Origin: CAYUMU01 sp964445985
Lineage (GTDB): Bacteria > Planctomycetota > Planctomycetia > Pirellulales > S012-138
Direction of reading: 5' to 3'
NCBI GenBank assembly: GCA_964445985.1
Contig: CAYUMU010000077.1
Span: forward strand, 1 to 31,415
Length of the DNA stretch: 31,415 bases
This document shows positions 15,769-24,490 of this stretch, piece by piece. Every line of letters starts with the position of its first letter. Position 1 is the first letter of the stretch. Position numbers and translations under genes: made by a program. The notes below the pieces were generated by a model that was not told the origin of the DNA, ran no database searches, and saw only the letters and a program-made list of their open reading frames with translations.

Positions 15769-18700
15769 ATGGAACTGCACGAGCGTTATTCAATCATCGG
15801 AACCATCGGCTCCGGTGATTTCGCCATGGTGTACAAGGCACGCGATCTGGAACTCTCGCGCGAAGTGGCGGTGAAGCAAATCCACCAGCAGTTCTTGGCA
15901 GATAAAGAAAAACTGGACAGCTACTGGAAAGAGGCCGAACTGCTCGCCAGCCTCGAACACCCCAGCATTATGACCATTTACGACCTGGTTCGTCCCCAGG
16001 GCTGGCTGGTGCTGGAGTTGATGCAGGGAAACCTGAAAGACAAGACCGAAGGCAAGCCCATCAACGTGGATTACCTTCGCCTGGCGCTGTTCCATTGCCT
16101 GCACGCGCTCAAGTTCATGCACGCCGCCGGCATCATCCACGGCGATGTTAAGCCCAGCAATATGCTGATCGATAAGCGCAATCGGGTAAAAATCGGCGAC
16201 TTTGGCCTGGCCCGGCGGGTGAGCAACAACGAGGGCAGCCTGCTCAAGGGCACCACCAAATACATGGCGCCCGAGGTGTTTTCCGACCAGTTTGGCCCGG
16301 TCACACCCGCTAGCGATTTGTATTCCCTGGGGTTTTCCGCCTACGAACTGCTGTGCGGCGACCGGTTCGACGATCTGTTTCCCGGCCTGAATGCGTTTGG
16401 CCGCGACAAGCAGTTGGCCTGGATCATGTGGCACTCGGCCGCCGACCGCCGGTTGCCCGAACTGCGCCGGGTCATGGAAGGCGTGCCCGACGATTTGCAG
16501 CATGTGATTGCCCGGCTGATCGAGAAGGATCCCCGCAAGCGCTACCGCACGGCCGAGGAAGCCCTGGCCGACCTGGTGCCTCAACAGGGCGGCAAGTCCG
16601 ACGCGGCGGCGGCCGATGAAGCGGCGACGGCGGCCGCCGCCGCGGCGGCCCAGCAGAAAAAACGCAAAATGGCCATCGCCGCCATGGCGGTTAGTCTGCT
16701 CCTCTGCGTGGCGGTGTTCTTTATTCCCTCGCCCAGCGATCAAATCCAGGTCGGCAAGCCGCTGGAACCGATCCAAGGCCAGATCAAGCAATTGAACCTG
16801 GGCCAGCGGGTGCTGACCATCGAAACGCCCGAGGGCAAGTTTGAAGAACTGCCCATTCGCAACGACGCCGAGGTTCACCTTAACGATCGCCGGGTATTGC
16901 TGGGCGAACTTCAGCCGGGAGATCAGCTCCTGGCCCGCGAAGAGGTTCGCGACGGCGTGAAGGTGCTGCTCATTACGGCAGCCCGGCCGCGGGGCGACGT
17001 CGGCATCATTCGTTCGTTGCAGCCGGCCGCGGAAAAAATGGTGTTCCAGGTGGAAGAGGGCTCAGAACGGGGCACCAATCACGAGATGTCGCTAGGGCAC
17101 CCGGCCGAAGTTTACTTGAACAACCAGCGAGCCGAATTCGCCGACTTGCGCGAGGGCGACAAGGTGGAGGTCATCCACAGCAAGCATCCCGTGCTGGGGC
17201 GCACGGTGAGCTCCATTCGAGCGGTGCGAGCGATCGAAATGGGGCCAGGGCAGATTGAGAATGTGGACAACGAGAATCATCAGCTGGTGATTTCGCTGCA
17301 GGGTCGCTCCGTTCCGCTCACGCTGCCGTTTGCATCCGACGTGCAGGTCACGCTCAACAACCTGGCGGTGCTCGGCGGTAATCGCATTTCGCCCGGCGAC
17401 CTGCAAGCGGGCGACCAGGTGCGCAAACTTCGCGCTGATACCAAACTACTATCGCTGGAAGCCTATCGGCAGTTCCAGCTCCAGGGCCGAGTGCTGAATA
17501 TTCGCCCCGAAGACGGCACCATTGACGTTGCCGCGGCCGATTCGGGCGACACGCTCACCATCCGCGTGCCTCAGGCATCTTCGATCGCCTTGGGTTCCGA
17601 AAAAGTAGCGCTGCGGGAGCTTCAAATTGGCGACACCGTTGCGGTGACGCACGATTCGCCCGACCGTTCCGGTTTGACTTCGCTGGGGATCAAAGCTACC
17701 CGCGAAGCCGACTCTGGACGCTGGGCGCTGGTGCTGGGCATTGGCCGTTACGACGACCAGGAGTTGTCTGGCCAAGGCGCGGGGGGAGCCGCGCTGGATG
17801 CCGAAAAGGTTCACGAGGCCTTGGTGGACCGGTATCGCGTGCCTGCCAACCAGGCAATGCTGCTGGAGAACACCAGCCGGATTCGCATGGAGCAAGAAGT
17901 CGAAAGTTTTCTGGCTCGCGTGGCGATGGCCCAACCGCCCGCCCATCAGTTGGTGGTGTTTTTCGCCGGCCACGCCTTCATGGACGAGGACCAAACCGCG
18001 CGCCTGGCTCCCACCGATTTCGCCGTGCGCCGTCGCAGCGCCACCGGCGTGCCGCTGGCATGGCTGGTGCAAGCCCTGGATGCCTCGCCCGCGCGGGAGA
18101 AACTGCTGCTGCTCGATACTTGCCAACCGCTGCCAGAATCGCTGGCGACCGAGCAGATTTCCACCGCGGAAATCATCGACCGCTTCAAGCAAAAGCAGGG
18201 CCGCGGAGCGGTGCAGTCGTTAACCATCGTGGCTAGTTGCAGCCAAGGGCAGAAGGCATTGCGACCGGCGGCTGACCAGCCCAGCTTGTTCGCGGGCACG
18301 ATTGCCGCCGCGCTCACCGGCCAGGCCGACCAAAATCGCGACAACCGCCTCAACTCGGCGGAGCTTTTCGAGTTTGCCCGCGGCACCATGCAAAAGTATC
18401 TGGGAGCGGAGAACCAGGTGCAGCACCCCACGTTATTTCCGCCAGAGGTGATTCAGCCGGTCTTCACGGAAGAAGCCAAACAGCCGATCCAGCAACTGCT
18501 GGCCATGATCAATCTCGGTTCCCAAAAGATTGAACTGGTCGAAGCGCTGAAATTGCTGCGGCAAGCCGAAAGCCTGAGCAGCGGCGAGCCCGACGCCAAG
18601 TTGGCCTACGCCCTGGTGCTGGTGCGCGCCATCCAATTGGGCGATGCGCAGCGGCAGTTTGAGGAACTAAAAGTCCAATACCCCAACCTGATTTTGGCGC

Positions 18701-19137
18701 ACCAAGGCGCGGCGTATATCCAATTCCGCCAGAACCGGCATCTATCGGGCCTGGTATCCCTCGCCGGAATGATCCCCCTGATCCCCGAGCCCAAACCAGG
18801 CCAGGAGCCTAAACAGACGGATTTGGACATTTTGCAGTGGGTGGGCAAATTGCGAGAGTTTGGGGCAACGCAAACCGAGGGCCGCGACGTGCCGGGGCTG
18901 GCGCAGCTCGACGCGGCGGTTAAGAAGCGGAGCCCTGCCATGCAGCAAGCCTACGAAGCGGGTCGGGCCGCGATCCGCGCCCAATATCAAAAATACGCCA
19001 ACGAAATCGCGGCTAGCGGGAACGGCGTGCAGCAGAGTCGGCTGAAAATTGCCCAAAACCAAATGCTGAACTACGTGGACCTGGATTTGACCGCCGCGGC
19101 TGCCACTATTCGCGCCGATTTGGATCGCACACGCTAG
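15769..19137 (+). CDS. Membrane Ser/Thr kinase fused to a caspase-like (C14) protease
   Basis: 1122 residues. (1) Kinase, about 7-270: glycine loop GTIGSGDF (11-18), Lys36 (VAVK), catalytic HGD with Asp126 and Lys128, DFG 144-146, APE 167-169; all catalytic residues are present, with HRD changed to HGD. (2) Ala-rich linker, KKRK, then one membrane helix, about 301-319. (3) About 330-645: four beta-rich repeats, each ending near 'L..GD.v.v' (380-388, 460-468, 544-552, 618-626). (4) About 650-895: caspase-like domain starting RWALVLGIGRY, with the dyad His735 (VVFFAGHAF) and Cys785 (LLLDTCQ). (5) An EF-hand-like loop with Asp854, Asn856, Asp858, Arg860 and Glu865, common at the end of bacterial C14 domains. 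(6) About 900-1122: TPR-like helices. The kinase should face the cytoplasm and the protease the other side. Substrates and effect are unknown. A hairpin follows 13 bases after the stop. Confidence 0.9.
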   Translation: MELHERYSIIGTIGSGDFAMVYKARDLELSREVAVKQIHQQFLADKEKLDSYWKEAELLASLEHPSIMTIYDLVRPQGWLVLELMQGNLKDKTEGKPINVDYLRLALFHCLHALKFMHAAGIIHGDVKPSNMLIDKRNRVKIGDFGLARRVSNNEGSLLKGTTKYMAPEVFSDQFGPVTPASDLYSLGFSAYELLCGDRFDDLFPGLNAFGRDKQLAWIMWHSAADRRLPELRRVMEGVPDDLQHVIARLIEKDPRKRYRTAEEALADLVPQQGGKSDAAAADEAATAAAAAAAQQKKRKMAIAAMAVSLLLCVAVFFIPSPSDQIQVGKPLEPIQGQIKQLNLGQRVLTIETPEGKFEELPIRNDAEVHLNDRRVLLGELQPGDQLLAREEVRDGVKVLLITAARPRGDVGIIRSLQPAAEKMVFQVEEGSERGTNHEMSLGHPAEVYLNNQRAEFADLREGDKVEVIHSKHPVLGRTVSSIRAVRAIEMGPGQIENVDNENHQLVISLQGRSVPLTLPFASDVQVTLNNLAVLGGNRISPGDLQAGDQVRKLRADTKLLSLEAYRQFQLQGRVLNIRPEDGTIDVAAADSGDTLTIRVPQASSIALGSEKVALRELQIGDTVAVTHDSPDRSGLTSLGIKATREADSGRWALVLGIGRYDDQELSGQGAGGAALDAEKVHEALVDRYRVPANQAMLLENTSRIRMEQEVESFLARVAMAQPPAHQLVVFFAGHAFMDEDQTARLAPTDFAVRRRSATGVPLAWLVQALDASPAREKLLLLDTCQPLPESLATEQISTAEIIDRFKQKQGRGAVQSLTIVASCSQGQKALRPAADQPSLFAGTIAAALTGQADQNRDNRLNSAELFEFARGTMQKYLGAENQVQHPTLFPPEVIQPVFTEEAKQPIQQLLAMINLGSQKIELVEALKLLRQAESLSSGEPDAKLAYALVLVRAIQLGDAQRQFEELKVQYPNLILAHQGAAYIQFRQNRHLSGLVSLAGMIPLIPEPKPGQEPKQTDLDILQWVGKLREFGATQTEGRDVPGLAQLDAAVKKRSPAMQQAYEAGRAAIRAQYQKYANEIAASGNGVQQSRLKIAQNQMLNYVDLDLTAAAATIRADLDRTR

Positions 19138-19150
19138 CATTCGCCGATTA

Positions 19151-19168
19151 GGGGGGAGAAATCCCCCC
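19151..19168 (+). terminator. GC hairpin with GAAA tetraloop after the kinase-caspase gene
   Basis: GGGGGGA (19151-19157) pairs perfectly with TCCCCCC (19162-19168) across a GAAA (GNRA) loop. It starts 13 bases after the stop codon. There is no T-run, so it may protect the 3' end of the transcript rather than terminate by itself. Confidence 0.5.
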
Positions 19169-19264
19169 GGAGCATGTCCTTCGTAATTCCGAAAGGTATA
19201 ATGCTTTAGCGTGCCGTGCGATCCCTGGGCTGGGGAATTTGCAGAAATTGCCTCCCCCTCATAG

Positions 19265-19293
19265 TGGGCATCGCTGGCATTGCCCGCTATAAT
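19265..19293 (+). promoter_or_regulatory. Predicted promoter region of the response regulator
   Basis: A perfect TATAAT at 19288-19293 has TGGGCA at 19265-19270, spaced by 17 bases. GGGCA and TGCCC flank the spacer as a small inverted repeat that could be an operator. A second perfect TATAAT lies at 19197-19202 with no good -35. The whole 300-base gap (19138-19437) is otherwise empty of genes. Confidence 0.45.
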
Positions 19294-19437
19294 TTACACA
19301 AGACTGCGGTCGTCCCTGTCCAGGGCCAGGATGTGACGGCCATCTTTTCGCAGGTAGGGTTACGTTTCTAAGCGATGCCAGGTTCGCTGGAGTGGCTGCG
19401 AGGAATTATTATCTTACCTGTCAGCGGAGAACATCCA

Positions 19438-20067
19438 ATGTCGATTCGTTTGTTGGTGGTCGACGATCATCAAATGGTTCGCTCCGGAATCGCGTTCCTG
19501 GTTCAAGACACGGAGATTGAAATCATTGGCGAGGCTTCCAACGGCGCGCAGGCCGTGCAAAAAGTGCAGGAACTGCGACCGGACTTGGTCCTCATCGATA
19601 TTCAAATGGCAGGCGGCGACGGCCTCACGGCCCTGGGCCACATCAAGGCCGAACGCCCCCACCTTCCGGTGCTGATTCTCTCCACGTTCAATAACCCCCT
19701 ATACGTGGGCCAGGCCATGGCTTTGGGCGCCAGCGGTTACCTGCTCAAGGGCTGCGAGCGTGATGAACTGATTCAGGCCATTACCCGAGTGGCCGCCGGA
19801 AAGTCCGCCTGGACCCGGAGCGAAATTCGCCGCGTCAGCGGGGCACTATCGACCCCCCGTCTGCCTGATATCGAAGTGCCGCTGACCGAACGCGAGGCCG
19901 AAGTGCTGCGGCTGTTGGCGCTGGGCAAAACCAACAAGCAAATTGCCCGCTCGCTCACCATCAGTTTCGAAACGGTCAAAGAACACGTCCAGCACATCTT
20001 GAACAAGGTCGGTGTCTCGGATCGCACTCAGGCAGCGGTTTGGGCGGTGCGCGAAGGACTCGTCTAA
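19438..20067 (+). CDS. NarL/FixJ-type response regulator
   Basis: 209 residues. The receiver domain (about 2-120) has the acidic pair Asp9-Asp10, phospho-acceptor Asp54 (VLIDIQM), Ser82 and Lys104 (YLLKG). A LuxR-type helix-turn-helix (about 145-209) has the usual LTEREAEVLRLLALGKTNKQIA helix set and ends TQAAVWAVREG. It should bind DNA when phosphorylated. No sensor histidine kinase is next to it. It follows the kinase-caspase gene but has its own promoter region, so a shared pathway is only suggested. ATG 19438 has GGAGA seven bases upstream and is preferred over an in-frame ATG 21 codons earlier. D54, S82 and K104 are all present, so unlike the receiver of the HD-GYP protein this one looks active. 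Confidence 0.92.
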   Translation: MSIRLLVVDDHQMVRSGIAFLVQDTEIEIIGEASNGAQAVQKVQELRPDLVLIDIQMAGGDGLTALGHIKAERPHLPVLILSTFNNPLYVGQAMALGASGYLLKGCERDELIQAITRVAAGKSAWTRSEIRRVSGALSTPRLPDIEVPLTEREAEVLRLLALGKTNKQIARSLTISFETVKEHVQHILNKVGVSDRTQAAVWAVREGLV

Positions 20068-20222
20068 GGGCGCCCCCCCAGCGACAGGCTCGCCTCAAAG
20101 CAAACTTAGTAGTGGCCATGTTGGCGACCTTTGCAGGTTGCCATTGGATCAGCCTGCGCAAACGCTGCAAGCATCTCAAAGCTCGCTGCTCCCCCAATTT
20201 ATCTAAGTGGAAGGATCACCTC

Positions 20223-20896
20223 GTGCGCCGCTCCATTTCGCTACTGTTAAGGGTTGCGGCGATGTGGGTCGCCGGGGTGTCCACGGTTGGGGTGTCGAAC
20301 GCTGTCGCGGATCCGCGGCCCGCGACGGCTAAGTCTGATTCCGCAAACCCGTCGTTGACGCCGACGAGCCCCGAAGGTGGTCAAGGTCAGGTAAACAATG
20401 CAACACAGTCCGATGATGTGCGGCAGATTCGGGATTTGCTGCTTCGGAACGATCTTGCGGGCGCTGAGAAGCTTTACGCCGCCGCTCTAGAGCGGGACGC
20501 CAGCGATTCGGAACTTCGGGCTCTGGCCTACCGGCTATTCGTTGCCCAAGCCAGGGCCAGGCAGCCCTCGCAGGCCCTCGATTATTTGCTCGGCTATCTC
20601 GATTATCAGGTCGATTGGATCGCCGATGAGCCTGAAACCGCGTCGCGGCTGCCAGGCTATTGGAACAGTTCGTTAAGTTCCACCAGTTGGATTATCGGAT
20701 TGGGGTGATGTCCACGGGGGCGACCACCTCGGCCGAATTAGGGGTGTCTGGCATCCCCCAGGTGGTGTTGGCCGACGGCGAAGGCAAGGTCCGGATGATT
20801 CGCGTTGGCAGCGGGGAACAGAATTCCAAAGACATCGAGGCCCTAATCGAGCAGTTACTCCCGAAACCGAGCGCTCCCGTTAATCAGAAGGAATAG
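20223..20896 (+). pseudogene. Broken TlpA/thioredoxin-like secreted protein gene
   Basis: The first frame, from GTG 20223 (AAGGA upstream), encodes a signal-peptide-like start (LLLRVAAMWVAGVSTVGVS), a low-complexity linker, then TPR-like helices to about 20640. It ends at 20706-20708 with an unrelated tail (SSLSSTSW). The other frame, open from 20636 to 20896, encodes a typical thioredoxin-fold C-terminus: SAELGVSGIPQVVLADGEG, with cis-Pro, then a VGSGEQ motif and a final helix. No CxxC core lies between them, although intact planctomycete homologues place about 100 residues there. So an internal deletion with a frame change, near 20636-20660, has removed the redox centre. It is unlikely to make a functional oxidoreductase. 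A sequencing error alone would not remove the missing domain. Confidence 0.7.
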
Positions 20897-20980
20897 TTCT
20901 TCGTTAGCGCCCGCAGCGACACATGGGGGGCGAGTGGATCAAGTCGGCGGGTTGGTCATCGCGTTTCATCTCCTCGCCGA

Positions 20981-21016
20981 TTGACACCTTGCAGCTTCGG
21001 GGGCGTATCCTACAAT
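20981..21016 (+). promoter_or_regulatory. Predicted promoter for fur
   Basis: A perfect TTGACA (20981-20986) is followed after 19 bases by TATCCT (21006-21011), overlapping TACAAT (21011-21016). The spacing is longer than ideal for either. The start codon lies about 90 bases downstream. No clear Fur box is visible. Confidence 0.4.
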
Positions 21017-21103
21017 TCTAACGGTAAGCACGCCGCGAGGTTCTGCGACGACCGTCGGGCTCAACATCCAAGTTCGACGTTGCCCTTTTCTCCGTTCCAA
21101 GCC

Positions 21104-21601
21104 ATGTCGACGAATTTCAGTTTGGGTAAGGTCGAGGTTTCGCTCACGCCCGTGGAGCGATTCGAGGAATTCCTCAAGAGCCGCGGCAAGCGCATTACTC
21201 AGCAGCGGCGCATGATCGTGGAGGAGGTCTTTACCCAGCACGATCATTTCAACGCCGACGAACTGGGCGACCTGCTGCAAAAGGCCGGACGCGACGTGAG
21301 CCGGCCCACGGTTTACCGCACGCTTACCGAACTGGTCGAGGCGGGCCTGCTCCGGAAAATGACGTTGGGCGCCCGCAGCGTGTACGAGCACGATTACGGT
21401 TATCCGCAGCACGACCACTTGTACTGTGAAAAATGCGATAAATTGGTGGAGTTCCAAAGCGACCAGATCGCTCGCATTCGAGACGAAGTGGCGCGCGAGT
21501 TCCAATTTCGGCCGAGCGGCCACCGATTCATTGTGTTTGGCGTGTGCGAGGAATGCCAAAAACGCAATCGTCGACGCTCCCGCCGCCTGGAATTGGTGTA
21601 A
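21104..21601 (+). CDS. fur: Fur-family metal-responsive transcriptional regulator
   Basis: 165 residues from ATG 21104. The winged-helix DNA-binding part (about 15-92) contains HDHFNADEL and the recognition helix SRPTVYRTLTEL (67-78). The dimer/metal part has PQHDHLYCEKC with His103, His105, Cys108 and Cys111, then Cys148 and Cys151 (CEEC) as the structural zinc pair. The family represses metal-uptake or oxidative-stress genes when loaded with metal. Fe, Zn (Zur) or peroxide (PerR) specificity cannot be read reliably here, so the symbol is provisional. A basic Arg-rich tail (KRNRRRSRR) follows the zinc site. It is a single gene with its own promoter; no iron-uptake genes are in the window. 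Confidence 0.9.
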   Translation: MSTNFSLGKVEVSLTPVERFEEFLKSRGKRITQQRRMIVEEVFTQHDHFNADELGDLLQKAGRDVSRPTVYRTLTELVEAGLLRKMTLGARSVYEHDYGYPQHDHLYCEKCDKLVEFQSDQIARIRDEVAREFQFRPSGHRFIVFGVCEECQKRNRRRSRRLELV

Positions 21602-21743
21602 GTGCAGCCACGTTTTGCGCCATTGTTTCGGGGTTGCCGGGTTCGCTTCGCGAAACAACATGCCCACCGCGCAGACAGACTCGATCGCCCGTTTGGAAGG
21701 CTCGATACCCTGGAGTCCGCTGCCCCCCGCGCACCGAGTCTGC

Positions 21744-21772
21744 TTGACACCATTTTTAGCAAGCGCTAGATT
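21744..21772 (+). promoter_or_regulatory. Predicted promoter for tex
   Basis: A perfect TTGACA (21744-21749), 17-base spacer and TAGATT (21767-21772) lie 160 bases before the tex start. This is the best promoter match in the window. The rest of the 330-base gap (21602-21931) contains no gene I can support. Confidence 0.55.
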
Positions 21773-21931
21773 GCCAAGGAATCCATCCGCCTGCCACGTT
21801 GGGATACGTGGACTGACGCACGGCGGAACTGTTCGCGGTGACGAACCAGAATCGCGCATCGGCTGTCGTTTCGAGAGTCCGAGCGAGATTGCGTTCCCTC
21901 GTCATCCGCATTGTCGGAATATCAACCCTGC

Positions 21932-24466
21932 ATGGCTACGCTCACCCAAATTGATCTTCGTCCCATTGCTGAAGAGCTTGGCTTTCAGCTTTCTCAGGTG
22001 GAAAGTCTGGTCGAGCTGCTCGATGAGAACAACACCGTGCCGTTCATTGCGCGGTATCGCAAAGATCAGACGCGGGGGCTGGATGAGGAGCAGGTGCGGC
22101 AAGTGCAGGATCGCGTGGATCGGTTGCGGCTGCTGATGCAGCGAAAGCAAACCATCATCCGCACGATTGAGTCGCAAGGTAAGCTCACGCCCGAGCTAGC
22201 CGCGGAGCTGGATGCGGCCGATTCGTTCAAGCGACTGGAAGACTTGTATCTTCCCTTCAAGCCCAAGAAAACCACCTGGGCCACGCTGGCCCGCGAGCGG
22301 GGGTTGCTCCCCCTGGCCGAAGAAATCTTGGAGGGCGCCGAGGAGAGCATTAACCTGGATGCTCGGGCCGCCGACTTTGTGAACGCGGATCGACAGGTGC
22401 CCACCGTTGCCGACGCCTTGCTGGGGGCGGGGCATATCGTGGCCGAACGATTCAGCGAACGGGCCGATGTTCGCGGCCGGCTTCGCGAGTTGCTCCGCGG
22501 CCATGGCAAACTGGTCAGTACGCAAATTGGCGAAGACAACAAGGCGGGCGGGCCTTTCCAAGACTACTTCAACTACGCCGAGCCGCTTTCCAAGGTCCCC
22601 AATCATCGGGTGCTGGCCATCAACCGGGGCGAACGCGCCAAGGCCCTGCGGGTGCATGTGGACCTGGACGAAGCAATGATGGTGGGCGTGCTGGACGAAA
22701 TGCTGGTTGCCGAAGGGCATCCGCACGCCGACTTCCTGAAAGGCTGTGCGCGGGACTCGCTGCAACGGCTGATCTTTCCCAGCCTGGAACGGGAATCGCG
22801 TCGGGAGCTGACCGAGGCCGCTGAAGCCCACGCCGTGAACGTGTTCGCGCGTAACCTGCGCAATTTGCTGTTGCAGCCGCCCATTCGCAATCGCCGCGTG
22901 CTGGCGATCGATCCCGGTTTTCGCAGCGGTTGCAAACTGGTGGCCCTCGATGAGTTTGGCAACTATTTGGCGAACGACCTGATTCACCTGGTGGGTAAGA
23001 AAGACAAGCTGGAAGAACAACTGCTCGACGCCCGCACGCGACTCACCGCCATGGTGCTGGAGCACCGCGTTTCGGTGATCGTGATCGGCAACGGCACGGC
23101 CTGCCGCGAAACCGAATCGTTGGTGGCGGAGCTGATTCAGAATGAGCTGCAAGGCACCGACGTGGCCTACACGATTGTGAACGAGGCCGGCGCCAGCGTG
23201 TATTCCGCCAGCCCCGTGGGCCGTGAAGAGTTCCCCCAGTTCGACGCCACCATTCGCGGCTCCATTTCGATCGGCCGCCGGCTGCAAGATCCGCTGAGCG
23301 AATTGGTGAAGATCGAGCCCGCCAATATTGGGGTGGGCATGTACCAGCACGATGTCAAAGCCAAGCACTTGCAGACCTCGCTCGACGGCGTGGTCGAGAG
23401 CTGCGTGAACTTTGTCGGCGTGGACATCAACAGCGCCAGCTACTCGCTGCTACGTTACGTGAGCGGATTGAACCAACTGACGGCGCGACGGGTGTTCGAG
23501 CACCGTTCGACGCAAGGCCCGTTCCGCAGCCGCGAACAGCTCAAAGAGGTGCCGGGCCTGGGCGAATCGGCCTTTATTCAATCGGCGGGGTTCTTGCGCA
23601 TCGCCGATGGCGACAACCGCCTGGACGCCACGTGGATTCACCCGGAAAGCTACCCGGTGGCCGAGCGGCTGCTGGAAAAGCTGGGCTTCACCGCCGCCCA
23701 ACTGTCCGATCGCGGCTGCACCGAACAGATCGCGGCCAAGATTAAAGAGCTCGATATTCCCTCGCTGGTGCAGGAGTTCGCTATCGGCGAGCTCACGCTC
23801 CGCGACCTGCTCTCGCAACTGGTGCGGCCGGGTCGCGATCCTCGCGAAGACTTGCCGCCGCCGCTGTTCAAACGAGAGATTCTCAAGCTGGAAGACCTCG
23901 AGCCGGGCATGGAACTGACCGGCAGCGTGCTCAACGTGGTCGACTTTGGAGCCTTTGTTGATATTGGCCTGAAGGACAGCGGCCTGGTGCATATCAGCCA
24001 AATGTCCTCCGGCTACGTTTCCGATCCGCATAACGTGGTGGCCGTCGGCAGCACCGTGCGGGTGTGGGTGCTGGCGGTTGATAAAGAACGCCGCCGCGTT
24101 TCGCTCACCATGATCGCCCCGGGAACCGAAAAACCGGCCCCCCCACCCCGCCGCAAGCGAAATGAAGAGGGCGAAGGACGCGGCGGCCAGCGGCCCGCCC
24201 GCGAGCAGCGATCCGGTGGTGGTGGAGGCGGGCGCAAACCCTCCGGCGATCGACGCGGTGGCGGCAGAAAGCCGGGCAAGGGTGGCGGCGGCAACCAGCA
24301 ACGCGGGACCCCCCAAAAGAGTTTCGAAATGAAATCGAAGCTGCCGAAACCTCCGATCAGCAAAGACATGAAAGAAGGCAAGGCCCCGCTACGAACCTTC
24401 GGGGATCTGCTGCAATTCTTTGAGAAAGATAAAACCGACGAGGGGGACGATAAGGGCAGCAAGTAG
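21932..24466 (+). CDS. tex: Tex-family S1 RNA-binding protein
   Basis: 844 residues from ATG 21932; an in-frame TTG at 21911 is less likely. Order of parts: Tex helical N-terminus (VPFIARYRKDQT near residue 34), a YqgF-type RNase-H fold (LAIDPGFRSGCK near 325), helix-hairpin-helix (EVPGLGESAF near 540), then an S1 domain (about 654-725, GSVLNVVDFGAFVDIGLKDS). Tex proteins bind RNA and are linked to transcription and RNA handling; the E. coli homologue is YhgF. The unusual part is a tail of some 60 residues rich in Arg and Gly (about 736-796), like RGG boxes, which should add RNA affinity. It converges with the amidotransferase gene, leaving 24 bases between stops. Confidence 0.95.
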   Translation: MATLTQIDLRPIAEELGFQLSQVESLVELLDENNTVPFIARYRKDQTRGLDEEQVRQVQDRVDRLRLLMQRKQTIIRTIESQGKLTPELAAELDAADSFKRLEDLYLPFKPKKTTWATLARERGLLPLAEEILEGAEESINLDARAADFVNADRQVPTVADALLGAGHIVAERFSERADVRGRLRELLRGHGKLVSTQIGEDNKAGGPFQDYFNYAEPLSKVPNHRVLAINRGERAKALRVHVDLDEAMMVGVLDEMLVAEGHPHADFLKGCARDSLQRLIFPSLERESRRELTEAAEAHAVNVFARNLRNLLLQPPIRNRRVLAIDPGFRSGCKLVALDEFGNYLANDLIHLVGKKDKLEEQLLDARTRLTAMVLEHRVSVIVIGNGTACRETESLVAELIQNELQGTDVAYTIVNEAGASVYSASPVGREEFPQFDATIRGSISIGRRLQDPLSELVKIEPANIGVGMYQHDVKAKHLQTSLDGVVESCVNFVGVDINSASYSLLRYVSGLNQLTARRVFEHRSTQGPFRSREQLKEVPGLGESAFIQSAGFLRIADGDNRLDATWIHPESYPVAERLLEKLGFTAAQLSDRGCTEQIAAKIKELDIPSLVQEFAIGELTLRDLLSQLVRPGRDPREDLPPPLFKREILKLEDLEPGMELTGSVLNVVDFGAFVDIGLKDSGLVHISQMSSGYVSDPHNVVAVGSTVRVWVLAVDKERRRVSLTMIAPGTEKPAPPPRRKRNEEGEGRGGQRPAREQRSGGGGGGRKPSGDRRGGGRKPGKGGGGNQQRGTPQKSFEMKSKLPKPPISKDMKEGKAPLRTFGDLLQFFEKDKTDEGDDKGSK

Positions 24467-24490
24467 GGCTTGCTAGGGAGCCGCCAGAAT

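Noticed and set aside
15790..16878. 362-residue open frame antisense to the kinase domain
   Set aside because: Shadow of a complete kinase domain on the plus strand.
20213..20222. GGATCACCTC, like the 3' end of 16S rRNA
   Set aside because: Only ten bases match and no rRNA flank is present; it lies in the leader of the broken TlpA-like gene.
20660..20896. Separate small gene for the thioredoxin-like tail
   Set aside because: A 78-residue tail without the CxxC core, directly following the N-terminal part of the same protein family in another frame, is better explained as one broken gene.
22196..23368. 390-residue open frame antisense to tex
   Set aside because: Shadow of the Tex coding sequence, whose motifs are on the plus strand.
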